Below, piece by piece: positions 1-7,466 of a DNA stretch of 51,181 nucleotides. A program made the translations under genes and the position numbers. Below the pieces are notes generated by a model that made no database searches, was not told where the DNA came from, and saw nothing but the letters and a program-made list of their open reading frames with translations. This stretch comes from Clostridiales bacterium COT073_COT-073 (lineage in GTDB: Bacteria > Bacillota > Clostridia > Lachnospirales > Vallitaleaceae): NCBI GenBank assembly GCA_003858485.1, contig RQYD01000024.1, positions 1-51,181 of the forward strand. Reading direction: 5' to 3'. Position 1 is the first letter of the stretch; each line of letters begins with the position of its first letter.

Positions 1-143
1 CGCGGCACACGCTTTCGCAACTTGCTTCGCAAGATTGCTTTCGTTCCCACCCATTTAACGAGCCTTTCGCCACTTACTTCGTAAGATGGCTTGCGGTTAC
101 ACACCTAAAAAAGACTGTTCCAAGGAACGTGGGAAAGTTGAGT
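1..143. repeat. Dispersed hairpin repeat, longest copy, left end of window
   Basis: Two similar hairpin units lie in tandem. Unit A (12-43) has stem GCAA-CTTGC (17-25), loop TTC, and GCAAG-A-TTGC (29-38) with one bulged A. Unit B (63-96) has GCCA-CTTAC (69-77), loop TTC, and GTAAG-A-TGGC (81-90). Both stems are flanked by TTTC or TTTC-like tetramers that face each other as an internal loop. A tail follows with the palindrome GTTCCAAGGAAC (118-129). Positions 46-143 return inverted at 51084-51181 with one mismatch. The repeat reaches the stop codon of the binding-protein gene at 143. Function unknown: a MITE- or REP-like element is my inference. Confidence 0.85.
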
Positions 144-1354
144 TATTTACTTGTACATTCGGTGATAAAGTCCAAAACTCCCTTGGCATAAGCTTCCTGG
201 ATTGTTTCTGCATCTTCTTTGACCAGACAGCCTTTCCAGAACTCTAATTCCCTGTCGCCTTCTAATGATGGAATACTGCTGTTGCCCGAATAAGTTCCGA
301 TATCTGATGATTTTACCTGAAATGCCGATTTAAATCCTTTTTCAGTCATTAAGAAATAAATAAACAATTTGGCGGTGTATGGTCTGTCGGTATTTTTAAT
401 CATTTGCAGATAAATCGGATACATAAAGCCGCTAAAGCAATTCGGCTGTTTTTCCGCATAAGCCGAAACAGTTAAATTCTCCTGTTTTACACTATCAGAG
501 CGAAGTTTGGAATACACAATCAAACCTACATTTTCACCATTTCCATCAGCCAGTTCTGTAGCAATCTCTCCATCGCCTGAGCCAAAGCGAACATTTGGCA
601 GATATTTTTTCACAAATTGATAACCGGCATTCGGACAGTCTTCATCCAGGACAATATCTTTTCCAAAATATTCCTTATATGCTTTCTCTAATTCAGAAGC
701 CCATTTTTCACTGGTCAGCATGGCAAAGAAGTTTTTGTTAATCGATTCCTTACTGATGTCTTTCATAAAAATCTTGCCTTTATAATTATCTTCGGTCAAT
801 TGCCAAACATTGGTGATGCCTTTGGCATCATTTGTATTATTATAAATAAATAATTTATTGTAATAATAACAAACCAAAGGTTTTTTCTCATCTTCGTTAA
901 TTTTATCTGCTAAGTAAGGCGGAATATAATTCACGATATAATCATAATTTTGCAATTGGGTTTGAAATAAGTAAGAATCCTGCAGCAGCGCAACATCCGC
1001 AGTATCTTTTACTTTGGCTTCTAATTCGGTAGTCAGCTTCGTGTACAGATCCTGACCACTTTCATTATAAAATTCTCCTTGAATACCATATTCTTCTGCA
1101 AATGCCTTAAGTGCCTTTTCCACTCTGCTGGTCGGCGAATAAACCATAAAGGTTCCGGCTTTATCGGCGGCCGCTTCTGCCTGGGCTGCCTTCACCAGCT
1201 CTTCCAAGGTCATTTCTTCCTCGGCTGCCATCTCTTGCTTGGCATTTTGTTTGTCATCCATTGCCTGGTCTTGCTTTTCCTGCGTATTATTACATGCAGC
1301 CGTAGAAAAAACAAGCAATACCGCTAAAATAAAGCTAGTCCATTTCTTTTTCAT
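143..1354 (-). CDS. ABC transporter solute-binding lipoprotein (extracellular solute-binding family, iron/spermidine-like fold)
   Basis: Predicted membrane-anchored binding protein of 404 residues. The ATG at 1354 is chosen over an upstream extension because AAGGAGGAG sits just before it and a lipoprotein signal follows at once, with lipobox STAAC (Cys21). An acidic, Lys/Gln-rich spacer (residues 24-60) leads into a periplasmic-binding-protein-like domain beginning around SPTSRVEKALKAF. That region resembles Fe(III)- or polyamine-type binding proteins, but the ligand cannot be read from sequence. The response regulator and sensor kinase genes lie directly upstream on the same strand, a layout common for kinases that control a transporter. 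No permease or ATPase gene is in the window; they could be beyond the left end. The stop codon touches the dispersed repeat. Confidence 0.8.
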   Translation of the reverse strand: MKKKWTSFILAVLLVFSTAACNNTQEKQDQAMDDKQNAKQEMAAEEEMTLEELVKAAQAEAAADKAGTFMVYSPTSRVEKALKAFAEEYGIQGEFYNESGQDLYTKLTTELEAKVKDTADVALLQDSYLFQTQLQNYDYIVNYIPPYLADKINEDEKKPLVCYYYNKLFIYNNTNDAKGITNVWQLTEDNYKGKIFMKDISKESINKNFFAMLTSEKWASELEKAYKEYFGKDIVLDEDCPNAGYQFVKKYLPNVRFGSGDGEIATELADGNGENVGLIVYSKLRSDSVKQENLTVSAYAEKQPNCFSGFMYPIYLQMIKNTDRPYTAKLFIYFLMTEKGFKSAFQVKSSDIGTYSGNSSIPSLEGDRELEFWKGCLVKEDAETIQEAYAKGVLDFITECTSK

Positions 1355-1725
1355 AAACTCCTCCTTAATCAAAGGTTTGTCTGGTGCGTGTCCGGTTTTT
1401 AGAAAAAAGCAGAATGACTGAAACAAATGCGATCCTGCCTGGTAAGTTGCAAAGGCCAATCCATACTGATATGCTTGCAAGCCACAAATCTCTTAAAAAC
1501 TGTGCGAAAGACAACGCATGGTTTTATCCTGTGCTTTTATTTTATCACAGTCAAGTTTATTTTTTTCTTTATTATTTTTACCAATTTCTTAAATATTTTG
1601 ACACAGTTTTTTTATTTTTGACTCAACCGGCCCACTGTTTTGGTTTACCCCATCCCGCTCCAGAGGGTGGGACATTTCTCTGTCAAAATACTCTTTCGCT
1701 TTCTCACAAAAGCGCAAACAAAAAC
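1355..1725 (-). other. Gene-free leader upstream of the binding-protein gene
   Basis: About 370 bases with no convincing gene; the ORFs here lack good ribosome sites and look like chance. A TTGACT box on the minus strand (complement of the bases near 1550) could belong to a promoter for the binding-protein gene, but its -10 partner is poor. Around 1618-1640 a segment beginning GACTCAACCGGCCCACTG resembles the terminal part of the dispersed repeat and may be a decayed end fragment. Confidence 0.4.
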
Positions 1726-1768
1726 GACCTTTAAAAGTCAGATCTTTCCGGTCTGAATTTTAAAGGTC
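1721..1768 (-). terminator. Intrinsic terminator of the response-regulator gene
   Basis: Long hairpin: GACCTTTAAAA (1726-1736) pairs with TTTTAAAGGTC (1758-1768), and an inner TCAGA pairs with TCTGA. On the minus strand it is followed by a T-rich run (GTTTTTGTTTG). It begins 29 bases after the response-regulator stop codon. Confidence 0.8.
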
Positions 1769-1796
1769 ATCTCCGGCATTGTTCTTGGTTTTGCCA

Positions 1797-2552
1797 TTAA
1801 CGAAATAATTTTTCTTTTTGATACTCTCGGGGGGTCATTCCCATAATTTTTTTAAAAATCTGGGAAAAATAATTACTGTCCATAATCCCTACCTGCTCGG
1901 CCACTTCACTGACCCGAAGATCAAAATTGGAAAGAAGCCCGGCCGCTACATGAATCCGGTAATTGATCACATATTGCCCAAATGTGTAACCGGTTTCTTT
2001 TTTAAACAGCCGGCAAAAATACATAGAATTAATATTCAAATGCTCGGCCACTGTAATATTTGATATCTCATCGGCATAATGCTCTCTGACATAAGTAATT
2101 GCTTCTTTAACATAATTATTCCTGGTTGATATCTTATCTTCATAAAAGGCTGTTTCCTGATCCATGTTCTCCGGCGATAACTTCAGCCTGACTTTCTCAA
2201 TGCTTTCTTTTAACTCCTGATACTGAAAAGGTTTCAGCAAATAATCCGCTACATCCAGCTTCAAGGCACTATGTACATAGGTGAATTTTTGATGGGCCGT
2301 CAAAAAAATATACTCCGTTTGTATATTTTTGCTCTTTAACATTCGCACCATTTCCACTCCATCCATGATCGGCATTTCAATATCAGCGATTACCAGATCC
2401 GGCCTTGTCCTCTCAATAACTTCTATTGCCGCTCTGCCATTTGCCGCCTCACCTATAATCGCGCAGCCAATTTCTTCCCAGGGAAATGACTCGATAATTC
2501 CTTTCCGAACATAATATTCATCTTCGACAATCACAATTTTTATTTTTTCCAT
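1797..2552 (-). CDS. AraC-type response regulator (YesN-like)
   Basis: Cytoplasmic DNA-binding response regulator, 251 residues. The receiver domain spans about residues 3-120, with acidic residues EDE (10-12), phospho-acceptor Asp57 in VIADIEMPIMDG and the conserved Lys in LLKPF. A short linker leads to a two-helix-turn-helix AraC domain (about 150-250), ending in the typical SNYFSQIFKKIMGMTPREYQ. Start at 2552 with AAGGA nearby. It lies 113 bases downstream of its likely partner kinase, separated by a copy of the dispersed repeat. The likely target is the binding-protein gene just downstream, by analogy with YesMN-type systems; no binding site was identified. Confidence 0.92.
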   Translation of the reverse strand: MEKIKIVIVEDEYYVRKGIIESFPWEEIGCAIIGEAANGRAAIEVIERTRPDLVIADIEMPIMDGVEMVRMLKSKNIQTEYIFLTAHQKFTYVHSALKLDVADYLLKPFQYQELKESIEKVRLKLSPENMDQETAFYEDKISTRNNYVKEAITYVREHYADEISNITVAEHLNINSMYFCRLFKKETGYTFGQYVINYRIHVAAGLLSNFDLRVSEVAEQVGIMDSNYFSQIFKKIMGMTPREYQKEKLFR

Positions 2553-2597
2553 TTTTCCTTATTCTTTCTATATCAAATTTGAAATGCGCAAATATCT

Positions 2598-2635
2598 GCC
2601 CGAAAGCCATCTTGTAAAGCAAATGGCGAAAGGGC
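2598..2635. repeat. Dispersed hairpin repeat, single-unit copy between kinase and response regulator
   Basis: A symmetric hairpin: outer stem GCCC/GGGC, a GAAA-GAAA internal loop, an inner stem GCCAT/ATGGC, and a 12-base apical loop. It matches unit B of the copy at 61-96 in inverted orientation, with a different outer stem that is still paired. It sits within the short gap of a likely operon, so it would be transcribed. Confidence 0.75.
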
Positions 2636-2665
2636 AAAATAGAAATGATAAAGTCACTAATCTAT

Positions 2666-4360
2666 TTAATCTTTTTCTATCGGAATCTTTATTGTTGCTA
2701 TTACACCGGATTCATTCTCCAAAAATAAGCCATATTTGCTGCCATAAGTAAGTTGTACCCGGCGATTTACATTATAAAGTCCCAAATGTGCAGTTTTATT
2801 TTCCGCACTGCTTAAATTTTTTTGAATTTTTCTCAGAATTTCTTTGGCCATCCCCGGCCCCGTATCTCTGCAAATCAAATGGATCTCATCACCCACTTTC
2901 TCTGCCCGGATCATTACTTCAATTTTTTCTTTCCATTCAAATCCATATTTTATTGCATTTTCAACCAGTGGCTGTAATAGTTGCTTTAATACCAAGCATT
3001 CTTCCACTGCCTGATCGATCTCAATTGAATAATGAAATGCATCCCCAAAACGGATTTTTATAATTTCAAAATACATTTTCAAATATTCCAGGTCCTCCTG
3101 CAAGGACACTTTTTCATTCCGATCAACAGCGTGATACCGTAATAATTTCGACAGTAATACAATCATGCTTTCCGCCAGTTCCGGTGATATCCGGCAAATA
3201 AAACGAATATTATCCAGAGTATTAAATAAAAAATGAGATTTAAACTGGCTTTTAAGTTGTTTGATCTGTTCATAAGCAACCATTTCCGCCAATTCTCTGT
3301 TTTTTGTCATTTGTTTTTTTAAACTTTCCAGCATTTCATTAAAACCCTGGCTGATATTCTCCCATTCCTCGCTGCTATGAATATCCAAATCGATCTCCAG
3401 ATTTCCTGAGGTAACTTCCAGAAAAACCTGATTCAACAAACGAATATCCCTGGTAAAATCCAATGCCAGCTTATCCACATTTGTTCTTCCGATCCAAAAT
3501 AAAAATGCCAGAATAATCAGGGATGTCAGCAAAACGATGAGCAGAAGTTTCATGATCTCTGTGTAATCAAACATGGTATAGACTTGCAAAGGTACTTGCT
3601 TAAGAATAAATGAGCTGACTGCATATATTCCCCCCTTAAAAAAAGCGATCCCGCTCTGGCCCCTTAATCTTTCATTCAATCTTCCGATATTATCAACAAA
3701 ATGAGAAGTATTGGAAAATACTGTCCAATATTCCTGACCGGCAATCACCACACCGGTCGGAAATTCTGAAAATATTTTTTTAAATTCCCGTTCTTCTATT
3801 TGCAAAACTAAGTATCCCGCTATGGCTCCTCTATTTTCAACCACCTTTCCCAAGAACAGATTTTTTTCCTTGCCTTTGGAAACACTAACTTGCATTTTCT
3901 GTGGATCTTGAAGAATTTTATCAATAATTTCCCATTGTAAAAAAATCGTACTTTGTTCTTCGGCTGAAATATACTCCCGATTACTGGCCACTACTTGTCT
4001 GTTCTTATCCAAAATATAAAAATCTGCTGATACTTTGGTCTTAAAAGAAGTCTCATAAAATTTTTTCAGAATATTATGTCGCCAGATGGTACTTGTCTTA
4101 GGCACTATGACATTGTCCATATCACACAGGGCTGTTAAAAAATCATCATAATTTTGCATGATCTCTGTCAGGGTATTGGACATACTTCTGTTTACCTGAT
4201 GATTATGATAAATGCCCCAACTCAAAATAACCACAACTACTACCAGGATGGTAATAAATTCAACTTCCAAAACTTTCAAAAAAAAGTGTTTGATCAATAT
4301 TTGTTTCAAATTATCCTTTAATGGTATTGTGGTCCTTACTTCTTTTTTTGGATTTTTCAT
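2666..4360 (-). CDS. Sensor histidine kinase, LytS/YesM family
   Basis: Membrane histidine kinase, 564 residues. A first transmembrane helix lies near residues 33-51, an extracellular sensor region follows to about 270 (dCache-like size), then a second helix (about 272-291) and a HAMP-like linker. The His-kinase domain carries its phospho-site in the motif QFKSHFLFNTLDNI; most family members have NPHFL(F/Y)N, so Ser here replaces the usual Pro. The ATPase domain shows an N box (LVENAIKYGF), DTGPGM and the GLYNVNRRV lid region. It is probably co-transcribed with the AraC-type regulator downstream. Its signal is unknown but could involve the neighbouring binding protein. Confidence 0.92.
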   Translation of the reverse strand: MKNPKKEVRTTIPLKDNLKQILIKHFFLKVLEVEFITILVVVVVILSWGIYHNHQVNRSMSNTLTEIMQNYDDFLTALCDMDNVIVPKTSTIWRHNILKKFYETSFKTKVSADFYILDKNRQVVASNREYISAEEQSTIFLQWEIIDKILQDPQKMQVSVSKGKEKNLFLGKVVENRGAIAGYLVLQIEEREFKKIFSEFPTGVVIAGQEYWTVFSNTSHFVDNIGRLNERLRGQSGIAFFKGGIYAVSSFILKQVPLQVYTMFDYTEIMKLLLIVLLTSLIILAFLFWIGRTNVDKLALDFTRDIRLLNQVFLEVTSGNLEIDLDIHSSEEWENISQGFNEMLESLKKQMTKNRELAEMVAYEQIKQLKSQFKSHFLFNTLDNIRFICRISPELAESMIVLLSKLLRYHAVDRNEKVSLQEDLEYLKMYFEIIKIRFGDAFHYSIEIDQAVEECLVLKQLLQPLVENAIKYGFEWKEKIEVMIRAEKVGDEIHLICRDTGPGMAKEILRKIQKNLSSAENKTAHLGLYNVNRRVQLTYGSKYGLFLENESGVIATIKIPIEKD

Positions 4361-4388
4361 GACTTTCCCTCTGTTATATTTCCTGTCA

Positions 4389-4418
4389 ACTATAACACAA
4401 ACCAGACAAAATTGTAAA
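4389..4418 (-). promoter_or_regulatory. Probable sigma-A promoter for the two-component operon
   Basis: On the minus strand TTTACA (4413-4418) and TATAGT (4389-4394) are separated by 18 bases. The -10 box ends 28 bases before the kinase ATG, whose ribosome site is AGAGGG. Confidence 0.55.
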
Positions 4419-4535
4419 TCCGTGTCATTAAAATCTTTGAATTACATTGGCAAGCCTCAATAGAGCGCCAGGTCAGAAAAAAAGCTGAAGAGTCTGCTTT
4501 CTGTACATTCTCAACAGCTATTCAAATTTGTCTGC

Positions 4536-5882
4536 TTATTCTACTCCATATTTTTTCCTGGCGACTGTAAAATAATAAAAGCAGCCCAATCCCACCCATA
4601 AAATACTTAAAACAATTGACGGAAGTTGCAAACGGCTGGGTGAACCCGGCCAGAACAGGAGCAGCACAAATACAATACTCACTAATAAACCCAATCCGGT
4701 AAAGAACCGGTACATGCCTTTGGTGTACTTAATACCAATAAAACAAATATAGCCATATACGATTGCTGCCATCAGTGAGCACATATCGACCACATAAATG
4801 ATCACTTCTCTTCCTAAAAATGGAGCAACTGCACTTATCACCGATACAAAAATAATTGCATTGCGATAGACACCGGTCTTATTTTTTTCCTGATATTTTT
4901 CCGGAATCAAATGATAATGCGACATTGCCCCCAACAGCTTACTGGAACTGATCATAAAACCATTGATTCCACCAAAAACCGCTCCAAACAAGGCAATACA
5001 AAGCAGGGCAAAACCAATTCCACCCATTTGATTTAAAACTGCCGCGCCCACTGCCCAGTTCTGTGCCTTGGCCTGTTCCGGCGAAAAATTTAAGCCGGCG
5101 ATCCAATTAAGTGCATTATACAAAAATGCTCCCATAAAAATCGTCACAATACTTAAACGAATTGCTTTTTCCGCTTTAAAACCCAGATCAGTAGTCACCT
5201 GCGGCACTACATCAAAGCCTACAAACAAGAACGGAGTTATGGCCACTACACCACTGATCTGCCGCCAGTCAATGCTGGCATCTGCAAAATATCGCTCATA
5301 AAAAACTGTCAAATCAACTTTAAATAGCATATATATCAAGACTATAAGCACATTAAACATCAACAGTCCGCTTAAAGCCTGCTGCACTTTTGCACTAATG
5401 GATAAACCCCGAATATTGATATAGGCAAAGCCGGCAATCACCATCCCGGCCACGATGATTTCCGATAAATAAACCTGATATCCGGCCACATCATATAAAT
5501 GACCAAACTGAATTCCGCCCGGAATTATTTCTTTTAAAATCAAGGCCGCCGCCGTCGCATTCAATGGAACCAAACTTAGATAACAAAGGGAAAGTGCCCA
5601 GCCAACCACAAAGCCATGAATCCGTCCCAGATGATGAAAGGTATAGCTGAATTCACCACCATCTTCCTTGTTATATTGCATCAGTGTCCGATACCCGATC
5701 ACCACAAAAGAAACAAAAATTCCACCCAATAAAAAACCCAGCATGGTGTTGATGATACCACTCTGTGGCAGGAATTTGGTGCCGGGTAAAGTAAAGGAAC
5801 CCCAGCCGATAATTGACCCTAAGACCAGAGCCATAATATCAATTTGATTTAACTTTTTATTTTGCTTCACAAAACTCTCCAT
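4536..5882 (-). CDS. APC-superfamily amino acid/polyamine permease
   Basis: Integral membrane transporter, 448 residues, with about 12 hydrophobic segments. The N-terminal segment LGSIIGWGSFTLPG is the glycine-rich first helix of APC transporters that binds the substrate's amino and carboxyl groups. Substrate cannot be assigned. The gene is monocistronic between a terminator-like hairpin (5967-6000) and the kinase promoter. The start at 5882 is unusual: no clear Shine-Dalgarno precedes it (AATCAGAA), and the sequence just upstream (about 5888-5912) resembles the end of the dispersed repeat, which may have displaced the original leader. The next in-frame Met is residue 17. Confidence 0.88.
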   Translation of the reverse strand: MESFVKQNKKLNQIDIMALVLGSIIGWGSFTLPGTKFLPQSGIINTMLGFLLGGIFVSFVVIGYRTLMQYNKEDGGEFSYTFHHLGRIHGFVVGWALSLCYLSLVPLNATAAALILKEIIPGGIQFGHLYDVAGYQVYLSEIIVAGMVIAGFAYINIRGLSISAKVQQALSGLLMFNVLIVLIYMLFKVDLTVFYERYFADASIDWRQISGVVAITPFLFVGFDVVPQVTTDLGFKAEKAIRLSIVTIFMGAFLYNALNWIAGLNFSPEQAKAQNWAVGAAVLNQMGGIGFALLCIALFGAVFGGINGFMISSSKLLGAMSHYHLIPEKYQEKNKTGVYRNAIIFVSVISAVAPFLGREVIIYVVDMCSLMAAIVYGYICFIGIKYTKGMYRFFTGLGLLVSIVFVLLLFWPGSPSRLQLPSIVLSILWVGLGCFYYFTVARKKYGVE

Positions 5883-5966
5883 TTCTGATTAACTCAATTT
5901 TCCACTGTTTGGCGCTATCCCGTTCCGAAGAGCAGGTATAATTTTTATCCATTCTTTTACCTACTA

Positions 5967-6000
5967 AAAATCAAGGCAACTGTTTCGCTGCCTTGATTTT
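5967..6000 (-). terminator. Strong hairpin terminator after the YedE-like gene
   Basis: AAAATCAAGGCA (5967-5978) pairs with TGCCTTGATTTT (5989-6000) around a 10-base loop. T-rich sequence flanks it on both strands, so it may work in both directions. It begins 36 bases after the stop of the sulfur transporter gene. Confidence 0.85.
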
Positions 6001-6036
6001 AGTTTTTATTTTTAACTCAATTTTTTCCACCATCCA

Positions 6037-7299
6037 TTATAAATTACGCTTAGGGATAATATTGCATTTTCCTTCAAAAAATTTAAGGAAAACAATGCCG
6101 CCCAGGGTCATAAATACCAGGAAGCCCCAGCCATGGATGGAAAACGAAGTGATCGCAGAATATAAAGCGCCGACATTACAGCCCCTGGCAAAACGTGCAC
6201 CAATACCCATGATCAGGCCACCAAAGGCATAAATAAGACCATCTTTCCAGTTAAAATCAAGGTCTAATTTAAAACGACCGGCCAGCAGGAAGGAAATAGT
6301 CGCACCCAAAACAATACCAATATTACGGATGGTACCATTATGCGCCAATAAATTGGCAGCATCTTTAATTTCTTTTTCAAATCCGCCAATTGCTTTAAAA
6401 TCAATGCCCAGATTGCTGAAAATGGCTACTCCAAGAGTGGTAAAAGCAGAAGTAACCCCCCACATTCTGCCGGTTTGAACCAATACAAAAATGAACATGA
6501 TCGCCAGCAATAAGCCGCCACGCATAAATGACCAGCGTTTGATAAACAGGCGATGATAGGTTTCATAGCTGAAAAATGGCGCATTATCATAATCCAGATC
6601 TTTTTCAATCTCCTCATAACCCGGTTTGATAAAAGTCCCCGCCTTCTTTCTCTTATAACTATAGCTTTTGACCAGATAATACAGGAGCAGGAATAATCCG
6701 GCAGTAATCACAACTGCGCCAAAATAGCCGAAACTATCGGGCAAATACATAGTAAAGTTGATGACCTTACTCTCTGACTGATTATATATATGCCGGAGAT
6801 AATGTCCGATTGGTGCACCTACAATATAAAAGACAAAAGCAATCAGGGAACGAACTGCACCTTCCCCTAAGTCAGTTAAAGTACCGGAAGCACAGCCACC
6901 GGCCAGGATCATTCCGCCGCCAAACAGGAAGCCACCGATAATCACCCCTAAGTCAAGCGGTTTAACCGATTGAGAGCCGGGAATGATCTTAGCTCCATCG
7001 GTCTTTAAGAAGTCAAGAACTGCGCCGCCGGCTGCTGCCTTCCACTGGATAACCGCAACCACCACTGCTGTAATGGTAAACATAAAGAATAATGCTTCAT
7101 TTAAAGAGGTGTCACCTGTCATATACGGTCTTTTCACACCGCCGGCAAAACCAAAGCGGGAACGGGTTAAAATATAGCCAATGAATAGACCGCTGACCAA
7201 ATACCAGGCTGATCCGGCGGGCATGGAAAATCCCCAAAAAATCATCAAGGCAATTATAACAACCGCCACTGCAATCTGTGTCTTTAATTTTTGATTCAT
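6037..7299 (-). CDS. YeeE/YedE family sulfur-compound transporter
   Basis: Membrane protein, 420 residues, with two repeated YeeE/YedE domains. Each has the conserved Cys-Gly signature: GGCASGTLTDLGEG in the first half and RGCNVGALYS in the second. In characterised family members (the thiosulfate transporter TsuA) such cysteines pass the sulfur substrate through the membrane. It is the second gene after the CoA-disulfide/persulfide reductase-rhodanese protein, which argues for uptake of thiosulfate or another sulfane-sulfur donor followed by reduction in the cytoplasm. Start at 7299 has AGGAGGA at good spacing. The exact substrate is inference. Confidence 0.9.
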   Translation of the reverse strand: MNQKLKTQIAVAVVIIALMIFWGFSMPAGSAWYLVSGLFIGYILTRSRFGFAGGVKRPYMTGDTSLNEALFFMFTITAVVVAVIQWKAAAGGAVLDFLKTDGAKIIPGSQSVKPLDLGVIIGGFLFGGGMILAGGCASGTLTDLGEGAVRSLIAFVFYIVGAPIGHYLRHIYNQSESKVINFTMYLPDSFGYFGAVVITAGLFLLLYYLVKSYSYKRKKAGTFIKPGYEEIEKDLDYDNAPFFSYETYHRLFIKRWSFMRGGLLLAIMFIFVLVQTGRMWGVTSAFTTLGVAIFSNLGIDFKAIGGFEKEIKDAANLLAHNGTIRNIGIVLGATISFLLAGRFKLDLDFNWKDGLIYAFGGLIMGIGARFARGCNVGALYSAITSFSIHGWGFLVFMTLGGIVFLKFFEGKCNIIPKRNL

Positions 7300-7430
7300 A
7301 GTTCCTCCTAATTCGATCTTAAATGTTAAACGGATACCTCTTAAATAACTGCAACTCCGTTTATTTTTTCTTTATTTAATGTGTCCGGCTATCGTTTTTG
7401 TTTTCCAGATCTCTGCCGACAAGGCAAAAC

Positions 7431-7447
7431 TTTGTCCTCGCCGGCAA
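7431..7447. repeat. Short motif shared with the 21138-21259 repeats
   Basis: The core TTTGTCCTCGCCGGCAA in the gap between the two sulfur genes resembles the cores at 21152-21166 and 21245-21259 (TTTGTCCT, then CGGCAA). It may be chance or a small dispersed repeat. Confidence 0.35.
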
Positions 7448-7466
7448 AATATCTGATTTTTTATTT

